NCBI GenBank assembly: GCA_016721115.1
Contig: JADKIW010000001.1
Coordinates: forward strand, 201,501 to 265,500
Source of the DNA: Candidatus Defluviilinea proxima
GTDB taxonomy: Bacteria > Chloroflexota > Anaerolineae > Anaerolineales > Villigracilaceae
Reading direction: 5' to 3'
Length of the DNA: 64,000 bases
Part shown: positions 17,595-25,711 of the stretch, piece after piece
Numbering within the stretch: position 1 is the first letter of the stretch
Layout of the letters: each line of letters opens with the position of its first letter
Notes under the pieces: model-generated
What the model was told of the DNA's origin: nothing
Databases searched by the model: none
Seen by the model: the letters and a program-made list of their open reading frames with translations, nothing else
Made by a program: the position numbers and the translations under genes

Positions 17595-18347
17595 TTATGC
17601 AGTCTGTTTGTTTGTAAGGCTATAAACCGAAAACACAAGCATCAGGAATGCCGCAAACCATGCGGCAAGAACTACATCAGGCGCAGGCGTCTGCTTGACC
17701 GCAATTCCAATGAAAGACCATGCCAGAACAGATGCATAAGCCACATCACGTCGAGTGATGGTCATCAACAAAGCAACGATACATGCCACGCCGATCATAA
17801 TGATCGCCCATGTAGGAGCCGCAATCCCGAAGGCATCCCATTGGACGAGATACAACCAGTCTGTGACGTTCGCAACGGCGGCAACTGTGATCCAGCCGAG
17901 GTAGATGCTAAATGGAATATCCACGGACCAGCGCTCGGAGCGTGAGACAGAGACGCGGTTCACGTCAAGGCGCAGGTAACTGGCGATCAACAACCCCAGC
18001 AAGGTCAGCATAACAAGTACGCCCAAACCGAAGTAGTTATAGTGCCATGTGAACAACCAAGCCGCATTGAAGATTCCGCTCAAGGCAAACAGATAACCAA
18101 GTTTACGCAATCGCGGACTTTCCTTCTGCGAAGGAAGAAACTGGAAAATCGTAAAAGCGATCCAGCCGATGTAGATGATGCCCCAGATGGCAAAGACATA
18201 ACCCGCAGGAACGAAGTAGACCTGGAAACGATCAGAGATCTCGCCGGTGTTCTGTCCGTTGAGAGGCAGGGCTGAGGCGAGGATGTTCACTGTCAATGCA
18301 ATGATGGCAGAAACGAGATTAGCAACTTGACGTAATGTGTCTTTCAA
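17595..18347 (-). CDS. TspO/MBR-like tryptophan-rich membrane protein
   Basis: A 250-residue membrane protein with about six or seven hydrophobic helices and the Trp/Tyr-rich patterns FAIWGIIYIGW, FNAAWLFTWHYN and PFSIYLGWITVA, which resemble TspO/translocator proteins in an extended form. TspO proteins bind tetrapyrroles and influence pigment and stress responses, and are frequently found beside carotenoid genes. Here it lies directly downstream of crtB on the same strand. The start codon is TTG 18347, preceded by CAGGAG at a spacing of about 8 bp. A role in carotenoid or porphyrin-linked photo-oxidative stress is inferred from context; ligand residues were not checked. Confidence 0.75.
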   Translation of the reverse strand: MKDTLRQVANLVSAIIALTVNILASALPLNGQNTGEISDRFQVYFVPAGYVFAIWGIIYIGWIAFTIFQFLPSQKESPRLRKLGYLFALSGIFNAAWLFTWHYNYFGLGVLVMLTLLGLLIASYLRLDVNRVSVSRSERWSVDIPFSIYLGWITVAAVANVTDWLYLVQWDAFGIAAPTWAIIMIGVACIVALLMTITRRDVAYASVLAWSFIGIAVKQTPAPDVVLAAWFAAFLMLVFSVYSLTNKQTA

Positions 18348-18375
18348 TTCGAATACTCCTGATTTTATTTTTCAT

Positions 18376-18404
18376 GTAGGGGCGATCCAATGGGTCGCTC
18401 CTAC
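18376..18404. repeat. GTAGGG-ended palindromic repeat
   Basis: GTAGGGGCGATCC and GGGTCGCTCCTAC pair through 13 positions with two G-T wobbles around AAT. The ends match those of the palindrome at 12757-12784. It sits between crtB and the TspO-like gene, without a T run, so read-through is likely. Confidence 0.6.
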
Positions 18405-18408
18405 GGTT

Positions 18409-19356
18409 TTATTGCAAAGCCTTGATCTTCAACCACAAGGCAGGGATCTTGCTCACCTTCCCTATTGCAGACAAACTTGCCCGTTGGGTGAAGACGTCGT
18501 AATCGTTCTTTTCGATCTCATCGAGAATGCCTTGATAAAAAACGGATGCGGCACCAATCGCGAGTTGGCCTTCGCGTTCGAGCATCTTCACGCCTTCCCA
18601 TGATTCAGCATAAAGTTGACGTGTACGTTCGATCTGAAATTTCATGAACTGACGCCAGTTGTCTGTGATGCGACCTTCGGCAATGTCCTGTTCACGGATG
18701 CCGTAGAAGGCAAGTTCTTCGCGAGGGAGATAAAGGCGTCCGTTGCGGTAGTCTTCGCCGATGTCACGCAGGATGTTGGTCATTTGGAGGGCAACGCCTA
18801 GTTTGATGGCATAGGGCACGGCTTCATTTTTCTTGAACCCGACAATGTACATGCTCATCAGTCCAACCGTGGAAGCGACGCCGTAGCAATAAGTAGCAAG
18901 TTCATCAAAGGTCTGATAACGAGATTGGGTCAGGTCTCGGTTGACGCCATCAATTAATTGCAGGGCGTAGTGGCGCGGGATATGGTATCGGGTTAAGGTA
19001 TCGGCCCATGCGGCAGCGACCAGGTCATCGTCCGAGAAAGAAGCGTGCTCTATCATCCCACGCCAGTAATCGAGTTGGGACTCGCGCTGGTCATCCGTGG
19101 ACTCGTCCACGATGTCATCCACGGTTCGGCAGAACGCATACAAAGCACGGACAGCGGAACGCTTCTCTTCGGGGAGCAATCCTGATGCGAAGTAAAAGGA
19201 TTTGGAATGCTCGGCTGTGATCTGCTCTGCTTGCTTATACGCAATTCGAAGAGTGGCATCACCAGCCCAATAGGAAAAGAAGGGACGGGTATGCGGGTGT
19301 GGGATGTTCCCAGCGAGTGCGAGAAGTTGGTTCTCCCAGTTGGCTTGTACTTGCAT
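18409..19356 (-). CDS. crtB: Phytoene synthase
   Basis: A 315-residue squalene/phytoene synthase that joins two geranylgeranyl diphosphates to phytoene, the first committed step to carotenoids. Both Asp-rich Mg-diphosphate motifs are intact: DDIVDE at residues 80-85 and DIGEDYRNGR around residue 205; YFASGLLP and YCYGVASTVG are further family signatures. GGAGGT precedes the ATG by 5 bp. It is transcribed away from crtI from a consensus promoter (TTGACA, 16 bp, TACAAT) whose -35 box is mirrored in the crtI promoter, so both arms are probably under the same CarH-type control. The TspO-like gene follows. Confidence 0.95.
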   Translation of the reverse strand: MQVQANWENQLLALAGNIPHPHTRPFFSYWAGDATLRIAYKQAEQITAEHSKSFYFASGLLPEEKRSAVRALYAFCRTVDDIVDESTDDQRESQLDYWRGMIEHASFSDDDLVAAAWADTLTRYHIPRHYALQLIDGVNRDLTQSRYQTFDELATYCYGVASTVGLMSMYIVGFKKNEAVPYAIKLGVALQMTNILRDIGEDYRNGRLYLPREELAFYGIREQDIAEGRITDNWRQFMKFQIERTRQLYAESWEGVKMLEREGQLAIGAASVFYQGILDEIEKNDYDVFTQRASLSAIGKVSKIPALWLKIKALQ

Positions 19357-19384
19357 GGTGTACCTCCAAGGTCAGGATTTATAT

Positions 19385-19459
19385 ATTGTACGTGTCTTGT
19401 CATATTTGTCAAGGTTTTGCAAAGAAATACATTGACAAATTCTGTGCAACATGTATAAT
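19385..19459. promoter_or_regulatory. Divergent crtB/crtI promoters with a shared inverted repeat over both -35 boxes
   Basis: For crtI (+): TTGACA 19432-19437, 16-bp spacer, TATAAT 19454-19459. For crtB (-): TTGACA (19412-19407), 16-bp spacer, TACAAT (19390-19385). ATTTGTCAA (19404-19412) and TTGACAAAT (19432-19440) form a perfect 9-bp inverted repeat 19 bp apart that covers both -35 boxes. In Thermus, CarH blocks its promoter by covering the -35 region in the dark; this repeat is therefore a plausible operator for the CarH-like protein encoded downstream. Operator assignment is an inference. Confidence 0.75.
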
Positions 19460-19470
19460 GACTGTACTAG

Positions 19471-19509
19471 CCCTCACCCATGCCCTCCTCCCAAAACGGG
19501 AGAGGGAAG
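19471..19509. repeat. Palindromic repeat in the crtI leader
   Basis: CCCTCCTCCC (19483-19492) pairs with GGGAGAGGG (19498-19506) with one bulged C and an AAAAC loop, preceded by CCCTCACCCATG. This CCCTCACCC...GGGAGAGGG form resembles dispersed genomic palindromes. It begins about 5 nt after the expected transcription start and would form a hairpin in the 5' leader, about 17 nt before the crtI start codon. Confidence 0.55.
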
Positions 19510-19522
19510 TAAAAGGAAAACC

Positions 19523-21058
19523 ATGAACAAACCAACTGCAATTGTGATCGGCGCTGGGATCGGCGGAATAGCCACTGCCGCCCGTCTCGCCAAAAATGGA
19601 TACGATGTAACCGTTCTTGAAAAAGAAGCGACCCCCGGCGGACGCTGTAACCAGATCGTTCAGGATGGCCACCGCTTCGATATTGGTCCGACCCTGTTTC
19701 TCATGCCCGAGGTTTGGGAGGAAACTTTTGCCTCTCTCGGTGAAAAGATGAGCGACTACCTCGACCTGCGCCGCATTGACCCCACATATAAAGTTCACTT
19801 TGATGATGGTTTGCGCTTGGAGTTAACTTCCGATATTGGCAAGATGCAAGAACAACTCGAGGCCGTCGATAAGACCGCTTTTACTGGTTTCCTCGGTTAC
19901 ATCGCAGAGGGAAGCAAGCACTACAAGATCTCGCTCGAGAAATTCGTTGGGCGCAACTTCTATAACATCTTCGAATATTTCAGCTTGAAGAACCTGCCGC
20001 TTATCGTGCAACTCAAAGCGCTTCAAAAGCACTTCACCAATACAGGTCGCTTCTTCAAAGATGAACGTCTCAAGGCCGCATTCACTTTTCAGAACATGTA
20101 TCTCGGTCTCAGCCCTTACGACGCACCTGCCACCTACTCGCTCCTTCAATACACCGAATTAGCCGAAGGCGTTTGGTATCCCATGGGCGGGATGTACGCC
20201 GGCATTCAGGCATTGGTCAAAGTTGCTGAGAAATTGGGAGTCAAGTTCCATTACAACGCACCCGTGAAGCATATTGAAACCAACGGCAAAAAAGTGCTAG
20301 GCGTAGTCTTACAAGATGGACGCACATTCACATCCGATATCTTTGTCGGCAATGCAGACTTGCCCTACATTTACAAGAATCTTCTGCCCGATGTAAAAGA
20401 AGCCAAGAAACTCGATGAAAAACTCTACACCTGCTCCACGATCATGTTCTACTGGGGCGTGGACAAAGAGTACTCACAGATCGCGCACCACAACGTATTC
20501 CTCGGCGGCGACTACAAAGCTTCGTTCGACCAGATCTTCAACGATCACACACTACCTGAAGTGCCTTCGTTCTACGTCCATGCACCAGCACGCACTGACA
20601 AAGCCGCCGCACCCGAAGGGCAGGACACACTTTATGTACTCGTACCAGTCGGTCACCTCGATGCACGCACCGAACAGGATTGGGATGCTTTAGTCAATCG
20701 CGCACGCGAAACCGTGTTCAACCGCCTCGCCAAAGAGATGGGCGCAACAGACCTAAAGGACCACATCAAGTTTGAGATCGTGTACCAGCCCAAAGTGTGG
20801 AAAGAGCGCTTCAATCTCGAAAAAGGCGCGGCGTTTGGGCTCAGTCACAATTTCTGGCAGGTTGGCTACCTCCGCCCGCACAACCGTCACAAACAATACA
20901 AGAACCTGTACTTCGCAGGCGCATCCACGCACCCCGGCACCGGACTTCCGATTGTTCTCTTATCTGCAAGGCTCACAACCGAGCGCATTTTGAAGGAAAG
21001 CGTTACAATACCTGAACAAAAGGTGGTCAAACCCCACCTAACTCCCGCTCAAGGATAA
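19523..21058 (+). CDS. crtI: Phytoene desaturase (CrtI type)
   Basis: A 511-residue FAD-dependent desaturase that converts phytoene stepwise to lycopene (or neurosporene). The N-terminal dinucleotide fold is VIGAGIGGIATAARLAKNG with the trailing acidic E of VLEKE, followed by GGRCNQIVQDGHRFDIGPT. The C-terminal CrtI signature is YFAGASTHPGTGLPIVLLSA. The start at 19523 is chosen because AAAAGGAAAACC precedes it and because upstream codons lie in the -10 box and leader hairpin. It is the first gene of a compact + strand operon: crtI, then carH-like after 3 bp. The number of desaturation steps cannot be read from sequence, but the presence of a lycopene cyclase implies lycopene as product. Confidence 0.95.
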   Translation: MNKPTAIVIGAGIGGIATAARLAKNGYDVTVLEKEATPGGRCNQIVQDGHRFDIGPTLFLMPEVWEETFASLGEKMSDYLDLRRIDPTYKVHFDDGLRLELTSDIGKMQEQLEAVDKTAFTGFLGYIAEGSKHYKISLEKFVGRNFYNIFEYFSLKNLPLIVQLKALQKHFTNTGRFFKDERLKAAFTFQNMYLGLSPYDAPATYSLLQYTELAEGVWYPMGGMYAGIQALVKVAEKLGVKFHYNAPVKHIETNGKKVLGVVLQDGRTFTSDIFVGNADLPYIYKNLLPDVKEAKKLDEKLYTCSTIMFYWGVDKEYSQIAHHNVFLGGDYKASFDQIFNDHTLPEVPSFYVHAPARTDKAAAPEGQDTLYVLVPVGHLDARTEQDWDALVNRARETVFNRLAKEMGATDLKDHIKFEIVYQPKVWKERFNLEKGAAFGLSHNFWQVGYLRPHNRHKQYKNLYFAGASTHPGTGLPIVLLSARLTTERILKESVTIPEQKVVKPHLTPAQG

Positions 21059-21061
21059 AAC

Positions 21062-22381
21062 ATGTTCAGTACAACGCCCGCCTACAACCTCAAGGTCGTT
21101 CTCAAAGAAACAGGTCTCGCCGCAGACACTTTACGCGCCTGGGAACGCCGCTATGGACTTCCCAACCCTAACCGGACGGCGGGCGGGCATCGTTTGTACT
21201 CCCAACGTGACATCGAAACCATCAAGTGGCTGATCAATCGACAGGCCGAGGGGCTTTCCATCTCCCGTGCCGTGGATATGTGGAACGAACAGATCGCCTC
21301 AGGCTCGGACCCGTTAGCTGGTGCGGCCTCAATGGCATCTACCTCTTCTTTAGCTGTTCCTCCCGTCTCCTCCGATTCAAACCTCGCATCCCTGCGCGCG
21401 GACTGGATCAGTGCCTGCTCTGATTTCGATGAAGTTCTCGCTGAGCAAATTCTCAATCAGGCGTTCTCGGTCTTTCCCGTTGAATCCGTTTGCACCGATA
21501 TTCTGCAAAAAGGGATGTCTGAGATCGGTAACCTTTGGTATCAAAATAAGTTGAGCGTGCAACAGGAACATTTCGCATCAGGTCTCGCCATGCGCCGCCT
21601 CGATGCATTGCTCAGCGCTGCCCCCCCGCCGACACGAAAAGAAACCATCCTTGTCGGTTGCCCTGCAGACGAATGGCACACGTTCACGCCGCTTCTCATC
21701 GCTCTGCTCTTACGCCGCCGTGGATACAAAGTCATCTACCTCGGCGCGAATGTACCTGCGGATCGTTTCGTAGAAACTGTCAGAGACACCAAAGCCGATT
21801 TGGTCCTGTTGGTTGCACAACAACTCATCAGTGCCGCCACACTGCAAGGCACCGCACATGCTCTCGTGAACAAAGATATCCCTGTCGCTTTTGGCGGGCG
21901 CATCTTCAATCTACGCCCCAACCTGATGGACTATATCCCCGGTCACTTTCTAGGCAGTGACATTGGTTCTGCAATCAGTGAGATCGAAAAGATACTAAAA
22001 GCCAAAGTCGTGCCCAACGCAAAAAAAGCCGCATCACAAGGACACATCGCCGCGCATCAGGCATATACATCCAAACGCACAAAGATCGAAGCCTCGATCA
22101 AAGAAATCCTTCAACCCCTCGCCATCTCGCCCGATGATGTCAACACAGGCATGCACTTCCTCGGCGACCAGATCACCGCCGCTCTGCAACTGGGCGATAT
22201 GTCACACGTCTCTGCCGAAATAGATTGGTTGCAAATGCTCCTCACCGCACACGCCACACAACCCGAGCAACTTGTCAACTTTATGGAAGTCTACTCCCAA
22301 GCTGTAGACAAGAACATCAATGGCCAAGGCAAGCCCATCTCTGAATGGTTGGGGGCTGAAATGCAAAAGCTGAAAGCATAA
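21062..22381 (+). CDS. carH: CarH-type MerR family regulator, adenosylcobalamin-dependent photoreceptor, with C-terminal extension
   Basis: A 439-residue light-sensing repressor. Residues 8-76 form a MerR winged-helix DNA-binding domain (DTLRAWERRYGLP, TAGGHRLYS). Residues ~108-185 are the helical cap and contain W159-x9-E169-H170, the exact Wx9EH signature that places Trp over the upper face of adenosylcobalamin in CarH. Residues ~195-315 are the Rossmann B12-binding domain; ADEWH has Glu204 and His206, matching the ExH pair whose His is the lower axial ligand in Thermus CarH. Family knowledge: the dark AdoCbl tetramer represses and light breaks the Co-C bond. Odd feature: about 120 extra residues (320-439) after the B12 domain, of unknown role. 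It lies 3 bp after crtI, so it is autoregulated with the operon if the shared promoter is its target. Confidence 0.92.
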   Translation: MFSTTPAYNLKVVLKETGLAADTLRAWERRYGLPNPNRTAGGHRLYSQRDIETIKWLINRQAEGLSISRAVDMWNEQIASGSDPLAGAASMASTSSLAVPPVSSDSNLASLRADWISACSDFDEVLAEQILNQAFSVFPVESVCTDILQKGMSEIGNLWYQNKLSVQQEHFASGLAMRRLDALLSAAPPPTRKETILVGCPADEWHTFTPLLIALLLRRRGYKVIYLGANVPADRFVETVRDTKADLVLLVAQQLISAATLQGTAHALVNKDIPVAFGGRIFNLRPNLMDYIPGHFLGSDIGSAISEIEKILKAKVVPNAKKAASQGHIAAHQAYTSKRTKIEASIKEILQPLAISPDDVNTGMHFLGDQITAALQLGDMSHVSAEIDWLQMLLTAHATQPEQLVNFMEVYSQAVDKNINGQGKPISEWLGAEMQKLKA

Positions 22382-22431
22382 ATGCACTATCAACCCGCCT
22401 ATCAATCGAAATACGCATCTAAAGGAAATTG

Positions 22432-23658
22432 ATGAATAACAAGCTTCTCTTCTCGATATTATTGGTTGTCTTCATTGACTTGCTCGGCTTCAGCCTGATC
22501 CTGCCCTTGCTCCCTTATTATGCAGAGACGTTCAACGCCAGCAAATTCACAACGGGATTACTCATTGCTGTATATGCCCTCATGCAATTGATCGGCGCAC
22601 CCATCCTCGGCCGCCTCTCCGACCGCTACGGACGTCGTCCCATTTTATTGGTCAGTGTTTTTGGCACTTTCCTCGGCTTTCTGTTGCTGGGCTTTGCCAA
22701 TACACTTTGGATCCTTTTCGCCGCCCGTATCATTGACGGCATCACTGGCGGCAACCTGAGCGTGGCACAAGCCTACATCTCCGATGTAACAGATGCCCAA
22801 AACCGCGCCAAGGGACTTGGCCTGATCGGCGCCGCTTTTGGTATCGGCTTCATCATCGGCCCCGTCACTGGCGGGTTGTTGAGCCAGTATGGATACAACG
22901 TCCCTGCGTTCGTTGCAGCGGGTTTGTCGTTCTTCAACTTCATCCTGATCTATGCCTGGCTTCCTGAATCGCTGACAAAAGAAAAGCGCGAGCAAATCGG
23001 TGAACAAAAGAAACCCGCCGTCACCCTCGGCGCACTTCTCACCGCTTTGCAGCGTCCTTTCACGGGTTCATTGCTTATCACTCGTTTCTTCTTTGGTCTG
23101 GCATTCGCCATCTTCCAAACCATCTTCTCGCTCTATGCGCTTGCCAAGTTCAATCTGTCTGCCCGTGATACGGGATTCGTCCTCACTTATGTTGGCGTGT
23201 TATCTGTCATCGTGCAGGGATTTCTCGTTGGCAAACTCACTGCTCGCTTCCGTGAAGATCATCTCATCATGGCATCCGTTGCACTGATGGCCATTTCTCT
23301 GTTTGGCTGGGCATTGGTACCCTCCGTATTCTGGTTATTGGTCGTTCTAACGCCCACGGCTTTATCTGGCGGTATTCTTAACACGTTGCTCTCCAGCACG
23401 CTCACCAAAGCCGTTGCCCCGCATGAGATCGGCGGCATCCTCGGTCTATCTGCCGCAGTGGAAAGTTCCACGCGCATCATCGCCCCGATTCTTGGAGGCG
23501 CATTGCTCGACAAAGTCGGTACCTGGTCACCTGGCGCATTTGGTGCGGTCGTTATGATCGGTGTAACCATTTATGTTTCAGCAAAGATCCTGAACCATCC
23601 GATCGTCATCTCCCTCAAACAGGAGCCTATCCCCGCCCCCGTTATCGTGAACGATTAG
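22432..23658 (+). CDS. MFS efflux transporter (TetA/DHA1-like)
   Basis: A 408-residue, 12-helix major facilitator protein. The loop 2-3 motif LGRLSDRYGRRPILL (motif A) is intact, and IGAAFGIGFIIGPVTGGLL is the motif C typical of drug:H+ antiporters. Start at ATG 22432 with AAAGGA 5 bp upstream; a TTG one codon earlier is not needed. It lies 50 bp after the carH-like gene and 23 bp before the next gene, within the carotenoid/photolyase operon. The substrate is unknown; export of a photosensitiser, a pigment precursor or a toxic compound would fit the context but is speculation. Confidence 0.88.
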   Translation: MNNKLLFSILLVVFIDLLGFSLILPLLPYYAETFNASKFTTGLLIAVYALMQLIGAPILGRLSDRYGRRPILLVSVFGTFLGFLLLGFANTLWILFAARIIDGITGGNLSVAQAYISDVTDAQNRAKGLGLIGAAFGIGFIIGPVTGGLLSQYGYNVPAFVAAGLSFFNFILIYAWLPESLTKEKREQIGEQKKPAVTLGALLTALQRPFTGSLLITRFFFGLAFAIFQTIFSLYALAKFNLSARDTGFVLTYVGVLSVIVQGFLVGKLTARFREDHLIMASVALMAISLFGWALVPSVFWLLVVLTPTALSGGILNTLLSSTLTKAVAPHEIGGILGLSAAVESSTRIIAPILGGALLDKVGTWSPGAFGAVVMIGVTIYVSAKILNHPIVISLKQEPIPAPVIVND

Positions 23659-23681
23659 CTATCTTTCAAAAAGGAGTCCCC

Positions 23682-24350
23682 ATGTTGATCGAAACCGCCC
23701 GTTACGAGTTACCGCCCGAAGGCATCACATTGCTCGGTTACATTGTGCGCCGTATGCACAAGACCGAATGGCTTGCCAAAGCTCCAGAAGCGCTTGCCAA
23801 AAAGCAGACTGCCCAAGCGCTCGAATACTCAGCGGTCTATGCGGTTACATCATCCACATCGTTCGGGCGTGCTTACTATCAACCACAGTTCAATCGTGCA
23901 GGTGAAACTGTCAGCGAAGCAGACCCAATCACAGGCGCAACGGTCACAGCCAAACTCAACAGCACCTCCCCGCACTACGATATTTCCTATCAAGCCGTCA
24001 TGCCCAATGGTGACACCTTCCAAGGTTCAGAAACGATCACAGGCACCACTGTCGGCTTGCGCGGCCTCGGTATGCCCGCGCCATCCAAATTCACGTTCAC
24101 ATCTGGCAACTACACAGCCGAGTTCGAAGGTCTCATCACAAGTGAATTGGCGCTCTCCATCTTTCGCAACACACGTATCCGCGCCTACGGCTTTCTAAAC
24201 ATAAAGGACAACAAAGGCAATGCAGGCCGCCTCGAGCTCAATCGCGCAGGAGATATCTCGATCAAGATCAACGAGGGTCCCGCATCGGCTCACTCCATCG
24301 CCAAGATCACGTGGATGAACACACAACTCCCCGCACCACAACCAGCATGA
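23682..24350 (+). CDS. Uncharacterised beta-rich protein in the carotenoid/photolyase operon
   Basis: A 222-residue protein with no recognised domain, signal peptide or membrane helix. The first 60 residues are mostly helical; residues 85-210 alternate in a beta pattern with repeated ITGxTV-like segments (DPITGATVTAKL, ETITGTTVGLRG), suggesting a lipocalin- or jelly-roll-like barrel. AAAAAGGAG precedes the ATG. Its stop overlaps the photolyase start (ATGA), so it is translated with photolyase and is part of the light-induced operon. A barrel binding a lipophilic molecule such as a carotenoid would make sense, but nothing in the sequence proves it. Confidence 0.7.
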   Translation: MLIETARYELPPEGITLLGYIVRRMHKTEWLAKAPEALAKKQTAQALEYSAVYAVTSSTSFGRAYYQPQFNRAGETVSEADPITGATVTAKLNSTSPHYDISYQAVMPNGDTFQGSETITGTTVGLRGLGMPAPSKFTFTSGNYTAEFEGLITSELALSIFRNTRIRAYGFLNIKDNKGNAGRLELNRAGDISIKINEGPASAHSIAKITWMNTQLPAPQPA

Positions 24351-25711
24351 CAGCAATCTGGTGGATTCGCCGCGACTTAAGGCTGACGGACAACGTTGCG
24401 CTTCATTCCGCGCTCGGAGTTGATTCGGTCCTCCCGGTCTTTATCATCGATCCGGCCTTTTCCTCCCAATCCCCCCGTCGGAGAGATTTCCTTTACGAAG
24501 GGTTACATGCACTCGATAAGGATTTGCGTGAACGCAATTCGTATCTCGTAATCCGTAAAGGCAGTCCCCTTGATGTTCTAAAACAACTCGTGGACGAAAC
24601 CAAAGCGGACGCCATCTTCGCTGAAGAGGACTTCACTCCCTATGCCCGCAAACGCGACCTCGAGATCGAGCATCATCTCCCCCTCCACCTCGTCAACGGA
24701 CAAACTGTCCATCACCCGAATGCAGTTTTGAAGGCAGATGGTAAACCTTATACAGTCTACACACCGTACTCAAAAGTATGGAAGGCAAAACTTCCAGCGC
24801 AATTAAACTTATATCCTGCACCTGAAAAAATAAATACACCGTTTGAGATCACAAACGAGCCTTTGCCACCCTTCAAGGTCAATCCACTTTTCCCTGCGGG
24901 AGAAAAAGAAGCATTGGTTCGGCTAGAAGAGTTCTTGCATAAACGCATCTATGAATATGGTGACAACCGCAACCGCATGGATTTAGATGGCACATCATCA
25001 TTGTCGCCCTATCTGCGTTTTGGAATGCTTGGACTGAGACAAGCTGTCAGTGCAGCGATACAGGCTGAAGGTAAGGCAAGAGTCGAAGCACCTCGTAAAA
25101 GTGCAGAAACTTGGTTGAATGAATTGATCTGGCGCGAGTTCTATATTCAGATCCTGTATCACTTTCCGTATGTGTCCAAGACATCATTCAATCCTTCGCT
25201 GGCGAATATCCCGTGGCGAAACGATGTGTCAGAGTTTGAAGCGTGGAAGAGGGGCGAGACAGGTGTCCCTGTGGTGGATGCGGCGATGCGTCAACTCAAA
25301 GAGACCGGCTGGATGCATAACCGCGCGCGGATGATCGTTGCATCGTATCTCGTGAAGGACTTGTTGATCGATTGGCGTTGGGGCGAAGCGTGGTTCATGG
25401 AAAATCTGCTTGATGGCGATATTGCAGCGAACAATGGCGGCTGGCAATGGACAGCGGGCACAGGCACTGATGCCGCACCATATTTCAGAGTGTTCAACCC
25501 CGTTCTGCAAAGCGCCAAATTTGACCCAAACGGCGAGTACATCCGCAAGTGGGTTCCCGAGTTGCGCGGCGTGGACGCGAAAGACATTCATGCGCCGTGG
25601 GAAAAGGGAATCAAAGTAAAAGACTATCCTGAACGACCGATTATTGAACGAGATAAGGATAGAACGTTGCAAGCGTATAAGTTATCAAAGGAAAGTATCA
25701 AAGCACGATGA
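24347..25711 (+). CDS. phr: Deoxyribodipyrimidine photolyase (cryptochrome/photolyase family, class I-like)
   Basis: A 454-residue light-driven DNA repair enzyme that splits UV-induced pyrimidine dimers with FADH-. The N-terminal antenna domain starts IWWIRRDLRLTDN. The FAD domain has the hallmark segments WLNELIWREFY, DAAMRQLKETGWMHNRARM and DGDIAANNGGWQW with TGTDAAPYFRVFNP. The start at ATG 24347 overlaps the upstream stop (ATGA); the open frame 12 codons further upstream belongs to that gene. Its own stop overlaps the P450 start in the same way. Placing photolyase under CarH control is a known arrangement for light-protective regulons in other phyla. Confidence 0.95.
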   Translation: MTAIWWIRRDLRLTDNVALHSALGVDSVLPVFIIDPAFSSQSPRRRDFLYEGLHALDKDLRERNSYLVIRKGSPLDVLKQLVDETKADAIFAEEDFTPYARKRDLEIEHHLPLHLVNGQTVHHPNAVLKADGKPYTVYTPYSKVWKAKLPAQLNLYPAPEKINTPFEITNEPLPPFKVNPLFPAGEKEALVRLEEFLHKRIYEYGDNRNRMDLDGTSSLSPYLRFGMLGLRQAVSAAIQAEGKARVEAPRKSAETWLNELIWREFYIQILYHFPYVSKTSFNPSLANIPWRNDVSEFEAWKRGETGVPVVDAAMRQLKETGWMHNRARMIVASYLVKDLLIDWRWGEAWFMENLLDGDIAANNGGWQWTAGTGTDAAPYFRVFNPVLQSAKFDPNGEYIRKWVPELRGVDAKDIHAPWEKGIKVKDYPERPIIERDKDRTLQAYKLSKESIKAR

